DNA of 64,000 nucleotides from Dermatophagoides farinae (Eukaryota > Arthropoda > Arachnida > Sarcoptiformes > Pyroglyphidae): contig NC_134684.1 of NCBI RefSeq assembly GCF_024713945.1, positions 3,541,001-3,605,000 of the forward strand. The letters run 5' to 3'. Each line of letters starts with the position of its first letter. Within the stretch, counting starts at the first letter, position 1. The notes beneath the pieces were generated by a model. That model had not been told where the DNA came from. It was given only the letters and a program-made list of their open reading frames with translations, and made no database searches. The position numbers were made by a program, and so were the translations under genes. Below, one piece after another: positions 20,379-32,597 of the stretch.

Positions 20379-22064
20379 TCATAATACAACAAAATCTTCG
20401 GATGATAATAATTTCTGTACATTTCCATGGCGATCAACAAGTCTATATTCCATTCGTAATATTCGATCCATTGTTGTTGTTGTTGTTGATGATAATGGTT
20501 CATTCATTTGATTGTCAAATCGATTATTTGGAATCCAATGAATATATTGGATAACCATTACTTTTATATGAATGATCAATAATTTGTTGTGAAAAATTTA
20601 TAAATTCATCATAATCTTGTTTGGTTTTCAAATAGAAACCAATCGTACAGCTAGGATCGATTGATGTTAATGAAATTCGTTTTGGTGATATACAATGATA
20701 GCTATCCAATGGAAAATTTGTTCTTGTACCAACATCAATACTTTTTTGACAATAATGTGGATCAATAGCAAGTAATTTGTCATCTTGAAAGCCAATAAAA
20801 TATAATGAATGTCGTGGTTTACCACCGATTACACCCAAACATGAAGATAGTGATAATATTTGTTTAAAATATGGTGAATAAAATTTATTAAATTCATCAC
20901 CACCTAAACGTACAGGTATCAATATGATTATGCTACGCCATTGATTATTTCCATCATCATCATCGATGATTGTATTTGAATTTGAACGTATATTGACTGT
21001 CCGACATAAGTCGATGACGTCTTGTAGATAAACTGATGATGAAACAATAATTATAAAATTAAAAAAAATAGAGTTAAAAGTTGAGAGTATGAGTATGTTA
21101 CATACATACCAGTGCAATCCTGTGCAATATAACAACAAATATCGCATAATAATCGATTATCTTTGGCGGCATCTTCCAACAGGTTTTTCATTATGATCGA
21201 TATGGATGCCGGACCGAACCAATCACCTGGATTCTTACCAAACAACTGTTGTCCTTGTCTAATGATTTCATGTATAGAAAATGGACTTGTCGATCGATCA
21301 GGAATATCGGCAAACCATTTGATTATCATTCGATGTATGAGATCATCTTGTCCTTCCCATCGCCAATTTCGGCCATGAAAATGTGTAAGAAAAGCTTGCG
21401 CCATTATCATCTGACCGGAACGGATCATACAACCCCAACCATTATCTGTGGTAATCGGTGTTTGCAGTAAAGGAGGAAAATCACGTCGATATGTTAGCCA
21501 GATTCGACTATAGAAATCTTTTTTGAATTTATCATATGCATAGAGATTTGAACTTTGTTCATCCGATTGGCTAATCGAATCGGACATTTTACCATAGTAA
21601 AGTTGACCAAGAACACATATTGGTGAATTGAAATTGAATTTATTCCGAAATCGATGATTAAATTCTGAAAATCAAAATTGTTAATGAGCATTATGTTTAA
21701 ATTTACCATTGCATGAAAACTTGCCATATTTTACCGTATTCCACATTGAATAGAACGTCGATCTTGCTGTAGAGTTTGAGGAACCTTGGATCTGATGATG
21801 ATTACTAATCGATTCACAAGATCGATGATGATTTGAAACATTTAATGATGTGGCTGATGTCGATGATGATGAAGCGGTCGAGGATCGTTTTTTGGTTGTT
21901 GGATTGTAACGATTTTGATGTGGTTGTGGATTATAATGATGATGATGATGATGATGTTGATGATTATGGTGACCAAATCCGTTATTAAGATTATTTTTAT
22001 CTTCATTTTTTGCTTGCAGATATTGTTGTAATGTTAAAGTGCTACATCTTGTTTCTGTTGTCAT
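20379..22064 (-). CDS. Atg4: Autophagy cysteine protease, ATG4C/D type (frame broken once near the C-terminus)
   Basis: Cytosolic C54-family protease that cleaves and delipidates Atg8/GABARAP proteins. Three exons on the minus strand: 21707-22064, 21110-21664, 20379-21032, joined in phase 1 by introns of 42 and 77 bases. Residues 1-110 are a His/Ser/Asn-rich extension. The catalytic cysteine (about residue 198) lies in TTDNGWGCMIRSGQM; the Asp/His pair (about 395 and 397) lies in AIDPHYCQ after IGGKPRHSLYFIGFQDD. LTYRRDFPPL, VRLGG and DPSCTIGFY point to the ATG4C/D branch, not ATG4A/B. The C-terminus LLSSEDFVVL matches the family's acidic-aromatic tail, but it lies in a different frame from the catalytic domain: after NGYPIYSLDS the frame meets TAA at 20524-20526, and one surplus A would restore it. 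No GT-AG intron repairs this. Head-to-head with SREK1. Confidence 0.93.
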
Positions 22065-22460
22065 TGTTAATAAATGAAAATAAAATTTTTGATGATAGAA
22101 ATCGACAATCAGGTCATCTGGTTGTTGCTATTATTATTAACAAATTTATGACTCTATCAAATGATTCATTTTTTTTTGTTGTTCCGGATTTCAATGAATA
22201 AACAAAAAGATCCAAATAATTTTTTTTTTATCACAAAACCAGGATTTTTTTTTTTGCTTTTTTTACGATGTAAATAAAAAAAATTCGTTCATCACTATCG
22301 ATTATTTAAGACGATATTGTCGAGTTTCGGTGTGGGAACTGTGTGTGTGTGTGTGTGTGTGAGCTTTGATTGTTTTGTTCGGCCGAATTTTTTTTCTCTG
22401 GTAAAAATTGTTTTAATTCAATTCTGATTCTATTCAGTAATTATAAAATCACAACATAAA
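22065..22460. promoter_or_regulatory. Divergent promoter spacer between Atg4 and SREK1
   Basis: 396 bases separate the Atg4 start codon (minus) from the first copy of the SREK1 start codon (plus). The right half contains the left end of the duplicated SREK1 block and a (GT)n tract at about 22340-22361. No TATA box or initiator could be assigned. That it drives both genes is inferred from geometry. Confidence 0.45.
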
Positions 22461-22602
22461 ATGGGCCCTGGATCAACAACATCGGTGATTCAGGTGACCA
22501 ATGTGGCGCCGGTTATCACTAATGAACAACTACGAACATTATTCACCAATGTTGGCCCGATACGAGAATTTGTTTGTTATCCAACAAGGTAAGGTTGAAC
22601 AT
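22323..22602 (+). repeat. Segmental duplication, copy 1 (SREK1 5' flank, exon 1, intron start)
   Basis: This block is nearly identical to 23003-23284, offset by 680 to 681 bases. It contains AGTTTCGGTGTGGGAACTG, a (GT)n tract, the 5' leader, the 128-base first coding exon and the first bases of intron 1. The coding exon is identical in both copies by eye. The leader has only a few substitutions and length changes in T runs. Confidence 0.92.
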
Positions 22603-22738
22603 TTCTCAATGCCGCTGATATGATTCGAATTGCCATATTAACATATTTTTGGGATTTGTAAACTCGGACATTGTGTTGAAAACATTTGATGATGATGATG
22701 ATGATATGTAGTGATCCATCACAGCGAAAGGGTTAAAA
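22461..22738 (+). pseudogene. Duplicate SREK1 exon 1 with truncated exon 2
   Basis: A complete copy of SREK1 exon 1 (22461-22588) with an intact GTAAGG donor is followed by a 123-base intron and an AG acceptor at 22710-22711. After it come only 15 bases of exon 2 homology (TGATCCATCACAGC and one more base), then unrelated sequence. Splicing within this copy gives about 50 residues ending in SDPSQRKG and a TAA. That is a fragment of the first RRM and would not fold as a domain. Alternatively its donor could splice to the intact exon 2 at 23341, making the normal protein from an upstream promoter. Confidence 0.75.
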
Positions 22739-22760
22739 AGGGGGAGAGGTCAAAAATCAA

Positions 22761-22940
22761 AGTAGTGTACTATTCGATTTGGTAGTGTACTATTCGATTT
22801 GGTAGTGTGCACTATTTTGGTAGTGTACTATCGATTTTGGTAGTGTACTATTCGATTTGGTAGTGTACTATCGATTTTGGTAGTGTACTATCGATTTTGG
22901 TAGTGTACTATTTGACTTGGTAGTGTACTAGCTGATTTGG
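22761..22940 (+). repeat. 20-base minisatellite, about 9 units
   Basis: Tandem units of GGTAGTGTACTATTCGATTT with variants (ATTCGATTT, ATCGATTTT, ATTTGACTT, AGCTGATTT). One unit (22801-22818) is 18 bases. The array lies between the two SREK1 exon-1 copies, just after the truncated exon 2, and decays into non-repeat DNA near 22940-22975, where TAGTAGTGTAC reappears once. Nothing similar is seen elsewhere in the window. Confidence 0.92.
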
Positions 22941-23002
22941 TAGTTTCGCCACTCCACTACGATTTAGTAGTGTACACACAAGGCTATTTTTTTTTGTGTG
23001 TC

Positions 23003-23284
23003 AGTTTCGGTGTGGGAACTGTGTGTGTGTGTGTGTGTGTGAGCTTTGATTGTTTTGTTTGGCCGAATTTTTTTTTCTCTGGTAAAAATTGTTTTCATTC
23101 AATTCTGATTCTATTGAGTAATTATAAAATCACAACATAAAATGGGCCCTGGATCAACAACATCGGTGATTCAGGTGACCAATGTGGCGCCGGTTATCAC
23201 TAATGAACAACTACGAACATTATTCACCAATGTTGGCCCGATACGAGAATTTGTTTGTTATCCAACAAGGTAAGGTTGAACATT
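23003..23284 (+). repeat. Segmental duplication, copy 2 (functional SREK1 start)
   Basis: The right-hand copy of the block at 22323-22602. It carries the exon 1 that leads into the intact SREK1 gene. Homology ends in intron 1 after GGTTGAACATTTC and resumes at the (GAT)n-ATATGTAG acceptor: the same acceptor and 15 bases of exon 2 are present in both copies, while the intron interiors differ in length (123 versus 71 bases) and sequence. Confidence 0.92.
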
Positions 23285-25462
23285 TCATTTGTTCGATTAA
23301 TTAATCTAATATTGATGATGATGATGATGATGATATGTAGTGATCCATCACAGCAGATATCACGTGTATGCTATGTACGATTTGCCGATCCAATGAATGT
23401 ATGTGTAGCACAACATCTAACCAATACCGTATTCATTGATCGTGCGATTATGGTCAAGCCGGTTCATGATAATCGTATACCGGATGAAACATTGGCATTG
23501 AAATTAGCCAATGAAGGCCATCTTCAGAATAGCAGTAATAATGGCGTCGTTTCACAGGTAGTTTTTTTAAAATTATATCATCATTTTATCCATATCAAAC
23601 TATATTTTGTCATGTGTTTAATTACTAGATTGAAACCGTAAATGGCGTACAATCGATTACAACAATCGATCCTCGTCTAAATGCATTAGGCTTACCACAA
23701 TATCCACCATTATCGCCAAGTTTAGATCCTGCAAAGATAGAAGAAATTCGTCGTACGATTGTAGTTTCAAATGTTAACAAACAGGTAATTTTTCACTGTT
23801 TCATTTAAATCATCAATTAATTTTATAATCCAAAAGACAACTCCGGAACAATTATTGGAATTTTTCAATCAATTTGGTGAAGTTAAATATCTTCGTATGA
23901 CCACCGATGAAAATGATGTTATTAAATCGGCAATGATTGAATATACGGATCAATCATCGGTGGCAAATGCTTTACAAAATACTGGAATATCATTCCAAGG
24001 ATCTCAATTGAATCTTACACATACAACAACCAGTATACTCAAACCACAATATAAAATCAATGGTATTGGAAATAAAGTTTTTCAAAAAAAACTAGTTTGA
24101 CTTTTTTTTTTGATTATAGTTGATCCAAGTAAATTTCCGGAAACACGAGATCTGATGCCGAAACCAAAACGTTCACGATCAAGATCTATTGGACGAAGTC
24201 GTTCAAGTCGATCACCTAGCCGAAGTCGAAAAAGTAGCCGAAGATCGCGAACACCACCGAGCCATCGTTCACGTGATCGTAAACGTTCATCAATTTCACG
24301 TTCAAGATCACCGGTTCGTCGATCAAGTCGTCGTTCTCGATCACGTGAACGACGTGAACGTTCACCATATTCCTCATCATCACGACGTAGATCTTCACGT
24401 GATCGTTCATATTCACGGGAGCGAATACGTGGTAGTCGAAGAGAACGATCTAAAGAACGAGATCGTGATCGTCGTCGTTCAAGTCGAGATCGAAGCATGG
24501 AACGACGTCGAAGTTATGATCGTGAACGAGATCGAAGTAACCGAGATCGTGAACGTGAACGTTCTGAACGAGATCGTAAAAGACATGAACGTAGCCGAGA
24601 AGAAAAAGATTATGGCCATGAACGTGTTCATGGTCGAGTTGAAAGAGAACGACCAAAAAAACGGAGCCGTAGCCGAGAATCGGAACGAAATCGAGTACCA
24701 GAACGACGAGATCGGCGAAAAGATGGCGTTAGCGCTATGTCTAGTGGTCTTATCGAACGTCATGAACGCCATAATCGTTCACGGTCACGATCTGGATCTC
24801 GTATCAAAATAATGAAATCACCATTGACCGGTAATTGCCATGAGGAAGATGAAACAGCAATGATGATGATGATTAACAAGCATGAACATGAGGATAAATT
24901 AATGAATCGTGTAGAAAGTGATGATAATATGGATTTAGTTGATGATAATGATGATGATGGTCATTCCGATAATAATTCTCGTTCATCTTCACTACACACA
25001 AATAATGATGGACAACAAAAGGAACAGAAACGAATGACATTATTGAAAACGCCAGAACATGAAAAAATTGATGCCGATAGCGATGAGAATTTAGGCCGTG
25101 CCGATATGGACATGGATGATGATGATGATGAAAATGATAATATCCATGATAATAATAATCATCATCATAATGATGGTGGCGATGACGGAAATGGTCCATC
25201 ACCGCTGCCATCGATTAGTAAAAATAGTAGTAGAGAAGAATTTGCCACAACGGATAAGCATCGCCATCGACACCATCATCATCATCATCGTCGTACATCA
25301 CCAGTACCACCACCACCACCAACCCTTTCATCATCATCTCGTCATCGATCGTCATCATCATCTCAACATCATGTTAGTAGCAGCAGTAATAGTAGTCGAC
25401 ATTATAAAAAAATCAGTACTATGGGACATCATCGTTATGATTCTGATGATGATAAATATTGA
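23142..25462 (+). CDS. SREK1: Splicing regulatory SR-related protein with two RRMs
   Basis: Nuclear splicing regulator of the SREK1 (SRrp86/SFRS12) family, which modulates SR-protein-dependent splice-site choice. Five exons: 23142-23269, 23341-23557, 23629-23784, 23837-24062, 24120-25462, all GT-AG and frame-consistent, 689 residues. RRM1 (residues about 7-85) contains SVIQVTNVAP and RVCYVRFADP; AQHLTNTVFIDRA is a family hallmark. RRM2 (about 158-235) contains TIVVSNVNKQTTPEQLLEFF and GEVKYLRMTTDE. Residues about 250-480 form a long RS/RE/RD domain. The tail changes to Asp/Asn-rich, His-rich and Ser-rich runs (DDDD, HHHH), unlike vertebrate SREK1. The exon 4 donor (GTATTG at 24063) was chosen because it alone gives phase 1 into exon 5. 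The first exon is duplicated upstream. Confidence 0.93.
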
Positions 25463-25697
25463 TCATATCGAGAGTATAGCATGAAATGGAAAGAATATTA
25501 TTTAATTCATTTTTCACATTTAAATTAATGAATTTTGAATTGTATTCAAAATGTTCCGATCATATAAACACAACAATATATATTGAAAACAATGTTTTTG
25601 AAATTTATTCCTCATTGTTTCATAAAAACAAACTAATGTCGAATGTCAATGAAGTTTTCATTTAGCTTTTTTTTCGCACCATCATCATCAAAGTTTG

Positions 25698-25703
25698 AAT
25701 AAA
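25698..25703 (+). terminator. Candidate SREK1 polyadenylation signal
   Basis: AATAAA about 236 bases after the SREK1 stop codon and the first canonical hexamer on this strand after the gene. Expected cleavage would be 10 to 30 bases further on. Other A-rich variants follow. Confidence 0.45.
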
Positions 25704-28700
25704 ATTTACATTAAATAACAAAAAATAAAATTGAAATCGATCGATTTAAATGAGTTTATTATAATATATTGAATGGGCGTTATTCAATATATATATTCAA
25801 AATCGATATTAGTCGTTCATCACTTTATTCACTATTTTTTTTTGATTATTCGAATTTTTTGTTTTTGTTTTATTGCCTTGCATACCAACATGATGATGAT
25901 GATGATGATGACTATGTTTAATGACAATGGTAATAAAAGATGGAGAAAACCATCAACCATAACAATGAAGAATCTGAACAAAACAATCTTGATTCTATGT
26001 GTGTGTGTTTGCTTTCAAGATTAAAGAATCCAATAAAAAAATGGCATTGATGATTTTGGACATTTAATGTTTGTCGAGTCAAAATGAACAACACTGAAAG
26101 AATCTTATCTTTTTCGAATTATAAAATTTTTTTTTTAAATTTGCTTTTTGTTTCGTGTTTTGCCATATATATGACTAAAATGATGATAATGATGACGACT
26201 ACCATTTTTTCATCATTTTATTATTATGGTTATGGTTGCCAATTCTCCATTTTTACAATTATTATTATTCACTGATATGGCTCGTTTTTTTTTCTCTTCG
26301 TCCATTTTTGTTTTATCTTTGTGTGTGTGTGTGCGTTTGGTGTTGGTGGAAAAACTTTATTCTACCCCTTTTTTTCCGTACAACCTTCACAATGAAGAAA
26401 AAGAAAATTCTATTTTTTTTGTGACAAGCGCGTCATCATTTCCGAATGTCGTTTATTTCAAAATGTCTCCATAATAGATTCATGAATCGTAAAATTCTGT
26501 TGTTGTTGTTGTTGTTGGTGCAATAAACATTTACCCACAACAACAACAACGTCTACTGTGGAACAATAGAATCAAAAAATTTTTTTTTGTTTTGTTTTGT
26601 TGTTGTTGTTGTTTGTAATCTCATATAAAGAAAACATCGTGATTCCAATGATGATGATTTTTTTTTCAACTTGACAAAAAACAAAACACATCATCATCGT
26701 CATCATTTAATCGGACCCCATACACACATATGTTGGTATGTTATTTCAAATATGAATAGTTTTTCTCTCTGTGTGTGTGTGATTTTGTGTGTTTGGACTG
26801 ATGGATGATGAATAAAACACAAAAAATTTTATTCAATTACACATTCAATCAATTATACGAAAGAACAAATATAAAAAAAAACAAAACAAAAGTTAGTAGT
26901 AAAAATGTGTGTGTGGGTGGGTGGATGGTCAACAACTTTTTTCTTTTGTCAAGTTTTTTTTTTCTCTCAAGTTTCGTTTAGTTGTACCAAAACAACAACA
27001 ACAATAATAATAATATATATCAACACATTGTATTTGTTGTTGTTGTTGTTGTTGTTTTTGTTCCGGGATAAGTATTGTGTTTTTTTTATATAAATAACAT
27101 AGAATACTGTATAAACAATAAACTTTTAATGTTTTCAAAAAAAAAATAATGGCTATGGATAAGGATTCTTAGGATTCAAATGTGTGTCGATCAAAACAAA
27201 AATGATGATGATGATTATTGTAACAACAACAACAATTACAATCACAATTTTGGTCATTCCATTTGGTTCATTTAAAGTAAATTGCCTTCGATTCATGTGT
27301 GTGTGTGTGTGTGTGTGTGTGAGAAACAGAGGATTGATTTGAATGACATGAATTTAATACGAAAATTTCGTCGTTGTCGTCGTTGTTTGCAATCAATCGA
27401 CAATCGACAAAATTGTTTTGTTTCATTTGTTCACATAATGAATAAATGGGCTGCCATTGACAACTTGTGATTGGTACATTGCATACATGCATCATTTGCC
27501 TGTCCTTGGCAACCATTTTTTTTTTTGTTTCTCTGTTTCAATTGATTTTATACACAGAATTTTTGTTTTTGTTTTACTGCTCTTTACCGGCTGATCAGAG
27601 AAAAAAAAATTGAAAAATCGAAAAATCTTTATTTCAAGGGAATTCAACAACCCATGTATGTTTGTGTGTGTGTGTGTGTGTGTTGGTCTGTGCTGCGGCT
27701 GAACTGTGATCCATTTTTTTCTGTTTGTTTGTTTGTTTGTTTCAATCTAAAAGTCACCACATCAATATCTATTGATATTGTGGATGTGGTTGAATATGGT
27801 GGTTATATTATATGGGGACAAAATTTTGGTCAAATTTTTTTTGTTTCATCTCGATTGCCAAGACAAAAAAAAAAATTTATTTGACAGTTTGTAAACTGAA
27901 ATCCATACTCGATAATGTGGTTGGTTTTTATGGTCCCGTCTCTCTCTCTATTCGGTATTCATTCATTCATTCACAGATTTATTTATTGATTGATTGCCAT
28001 TTCAAGCAAAAAGAAAAATGAATAAATGATTGTCGTATGACTGCTGCTGCTGCTGATTTAGAAGTTTTTTTTTGTTGTTGCTCTTTTTTTTGTGTGTGTA
28101 AAAAACCAGAAACAAAAAAAAACAAAATCTGGTCACTATAGAAAAGTGATTCTGGACCAGAATAATAGCGGAAGAATTTTCTTTTTTTTTTTTTTTTTTT
28201 GCAATTTCTTTTGTTACTTTACATTGACATTTCGATGATTTGGTTGTTGACTTGTAATGAATTTGGAATATGAACTTTTTTTTGGTTGCTGTGTTTGATC
28301 TAGTGATTTTTTTTTCTTCACCAGTCGACAATATGATCGATTCGAAATTTTGGATTTTCCATTGTTATCCTCATGTTGTATATCAGCTATATCATTACGA
28401 AAATGTAGTAGTTATTTTTTTTTTCTTCATCTTTCTCAAATTTCTCTAGGTCGAGATGGACACATTTTTTTTCTAAGGTTTCTCTCTCTCTCTCTCTTTG
28501 TCTCTTTATTTTTATTTTCCGAAATTGTATCTTCTACGATCCAGAAACAGAAAGATTTTTTCTGTTTGTGTATTTTTTTTCTTTGGGTGTAATTTTTTTT
28601 CTATTTGGCGCGCTATTTTAATAATAATAATAAAGCTCCTTCGATTTTGATGCTACGATTTTCTGTGATTTTTTTTCTCTGTCTCTCTCTGTGTGTGTGT

Positions 28701-31700
28701 GTGTGTGTGTGTGTTCACTCAGTTCATATCTTGTTGTATAAATTTTGCTGTTATCGTTTGGATTTTTTTTTTATTTTTGGATACATAGCTTATTTGTGAA
28801 TGGAATATATCTGTATATTTTGGTACTATATATATATGGGTCATGGGACAACGGAACTGGCATTTCAATTTTTCTTTTTCTCTTGTGTATATTTATATGC
28901 CAAGAGAAAAAAAAGAAACAGCCACCACCACCACCAACGACGACAACGACAACGACAACAACAAAAAAAAACTGAAAAAGTCAAACGGCCATGTCCGCCG
29001 CTATCGTCGTTATTCGGTCGAATTGATCTGAATTGGTCGTAGTCATTTTTTTTTCTTTGAAGAATGAATGAATGAATGAATATACCCCACCACTTTTTTT
29101 CTGACTTTCGAAACACACACACACCCTCCAGTAAGCCGAAATTCTGGTATCACAAATGTGCCGTTATCAAAAAAAAAAAAAAATTCTACCCTCACATCAT
29201 AGTGGCGGTGGCGTTTGATTCTTATTCCATGCGGTCGATTTTTTTTTTGTTAGGCGTCATGTGTGTGTGTGTGTGTGTGTGTGTGGCCCATATGTTATAA
29301 AGGCTTTGGAACGCACACACACACACAGAATTCTTGGTTTTTTGTTCCTTTTCGTTTCGTTTTCATTTTATTTTTCCTATGTATTGAAACGAACAAACAA
29401 TACATAACACACACATAGGACAAACACAGTGTTTTAGAGTTGGACGAAAAAAAAAACATATCCGACCCAGAAATATATAAGCTACCCATATAAACCCTTG
29501 AAATCTTTTTTTTTTTGCTGGTACAAAAAAAAATTTGCAAATAAACAAGAATAAATGAAAACAAAACAGAACAGAACAGAATTAAAGATAAAAAATTAGT
29601 GTTTCTGTATATGTTATGGTTTTTCTTTTTCATCAACTATCAATGGATTCTACATGCCAAATGCTGTGTTACACAATTCCAGATTCTTAGTATGTTGTTG
29701 TTGATGATGATGATGATGACGATGTTTGGTTCTATTTTTTTTGTTCCATTTTAATCCTTTTGTTTTTGTTCACATTTGAATACCCATGTTGATAAGGATG
29801 TAGATAAAAAAGCTCGAAACAAAGAAACAAAGACGAAAAAAATCAATGAAATAAATGTAGTTTTTATTCTTGATTTGTTTTCTAATAATTCATTGTTGTT
29901 GTTATGTGGCACACAGAAATGCACAAAAAAAGTTGTAGATTCTTTATTCTGTTTTTTTTGTTCTTTGTTGCATAATTCACCATTTACGACAAACGTTTAT
30001 TATTATTATTATTATACATGGTTGGAATTTGTATATTCTGGAAATTTTTTAATAAAAAAAAATATTCCTGACAGAATGATATGCTGGAAACATTCTTTTT
30101 GCCTTCTTTTTTTTTAATTCATTGTTGCACAATGTAATAAATTCTTTTTCAATTCTGTACCATAGACTATAGATATTCATACACACACACACACACACAC
30201 ACTCATGTTTGTGTTTGAGATTTGGTTTTTTTTATATATATTCTGTAATCTCATGCCATGCATCATTCGAAATATTATTTTTTTTTTTTTTTGGTGTGAA
30301 AGAGAAAAATCCGGTTCCAAAAAAAAAAATAAAAATAAAAATAGCAATAAAACACACACACACCAATAGTGCTCTAGGGATTTATTTATAATATTTCCCC
30401 GGAAGTAGATATTTTTTTTCTTTTCATTTTTCTCTTTTTTTTATTATATATCTGGTGAGCGCCATATGAAATGCCATTCGTTGTCATTGGTCGTCGTTGG
30501 TTTTTTTTATGATGATTTTCAATTTACAAAAAAAAAAAATCATCACATCACATAGAATTTTTATAAATTGAACAACAACAACAACAACGACAAAAAAAAT
30601 CCATTTTTTAACCAATCCAAACATGTATGACATGTATGGATTGTTGTTGTTTTTTTTTTTTTTTTGTTGGCATTGGCATTGGAACAATGTCGATGATGAT
30701 GATGATGATGATGAAAATTAAATTCTGTATGAATTCTTGATAGAGAAAGAGAGAAAAAATCTGAATTTTCTGTATTCGTTGCTGTTGTTGTTGTTGTTGC
30801 TGCTGTTTGTGGCAAACACATAATCATTGATTGAACATCATCTCTATATAAATAACGGCCATATTATAACCATACGCACACACACACACACACACACATC
30901 GTTTCGTTAGTCATTTTTTTTTTTTTTTTTCTGGTTCTGAACTTTTTCAAAATGCTTACTATGTATATTGATCGTTGTTCCTTTTCTCATCATCATCATC
31001 ATCATCGCCATCAATATATATTCTTATTTAATCTTGGTTTTGGAACAATTTCTTTCTTTTCGTTTTTTTTTTCTTGGTCCGATTTTGTTTTGTTCGAATA
31101 AAATCATGATGATGATGATGATATGGATTTGAGATTCTGTTGAATAATAATAATAATAAAAAATTCTTTACATTTCCATGTGCACATACACACACACACA
31201 CATACACACATTTATATATGAATGTGAGCATCATATCCAGAATATATACAGAATTCATGTGCGCTCGAGTCTCGTTTTTTATTTATTTTTATATTTTGTT
31301 TTTTTCTTTTGCTTTTGATTCGTATTACAAACAACTATTTTTAATATGAGACAATGGAGCTTGATGATGGCAGACGAATTTGATTCTACATCGTCGTTTC
31401 ACATTTTTTTTTCTTCTTATTATTCTAGGTCTTCATCATCATCAACATCAACATAAAGATGAGAAGTGATTCAGTGAAAGTTTTTTTTTTTTTTTTTACT
31501 TTCTACTACTGCTTGTTATTTTTTTTCTCTCTTCATCATCATCGTTGTCGTTGTTGTTGTTGTATTCTGAGTATGTCTTTGGAATTACCAGAATCATCGT
31601 GATACACACACACACACATACAAGACAAATAGGAAGAAGTAAAATGGCTATCCATTTTTTTTTTTTTTTTGCATAGTTCCAAAAACAAGCAAGCGTAAAG

Positions 31701-32597
31701 ACATCGAACATGTTACAACTAGTAATTTTTCTCTAGTATTTTGTTTGGTTTTTATTTTAGTTTTCACATTCTTTTTTTTCTCTCTTTCTCTCTCTTTTTT
31801 TTTGGAACAATATGATAAATGCTCCTGTTATTCTAGCTAAATGATGATGATAAAATTCTGGTAGTGGTATCGTCGTCTATAGTGGTCCAACATTTACGAT
31901 GATGATGATGATGATGCACATTCTATTTTCTTTTCATTTTTTTTATTGGGTTATAATTTCATATATTAAAAATAAAAAAAAAATTCAAACTAAAGAAACA
32001 CAAAAAAAAACAGAACCGAACAGAACAGAACAGAATTTTTTTTTTCTCTTCCTCTTTTTCAAACTGCTAGTGGTCAATTATTTTTTGCTGTTGGGTTCCA
32101 GAAATATAATGCTCAACCTATGAAACACAGACGATTATTGAGAAATATAAAAACATGCACAATACACACACATATATTGATTCTGTAAATGTTTAGCATG
32201 AAATAGTGGTGACTATAAAAGTGAATAATAAAAAAAACGACAAACCAAAGCAAAACTGAATCAGATCATCTTGTTAGATGCTGCTTCTGCTTCGAAAAAG
32301 AATTTTTTGCTTTCTTTAAACTTCAACATCAACATCAACAACAACGGGGAAAAAAAATCTCAAACCCATCGATGTTGTTGATGATGATGATGATCATGAT
32401 CATGATCATCATTTGAAATGATGAAACATTTACACCCACACACACACACACACACACACACATGCACACACTTATCAACAAACACACGGCAAAACAAAAT
32501 GAAAATGAAAAAAAAATTTCAATGATCCAAATTCGCGCCTGTGTTGTATTTTTGGCGGTGTGTGTGTAAGAGTGTGTCGTGTGTGTTGTTGTATAAC

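Noticed and set aside
20291-20503. Alternative Atg4 C-terminus reading MNHYHQQQQQQWIEYY and onwards
   Set aside because: A splice through ATATAG would enter this frame, but its sequence has no likeness to ATG4, whereas the LLSSEDFVVL frame does.
22761-22940. CRISPR-like array
   Set aside because: Units are contiguous tandem copies without spacers in a eukaryotic genome; it is a minisatellite.
24082-24812. Long frames on both strands over the SREK1 RS domain (for example 207 residues rich in VHVVV and 138 residues rich in RSRDR)
   Set aside because: They are shadows of the repetitive Arg/Ser codons in the true frame; no start context, no family likeness.
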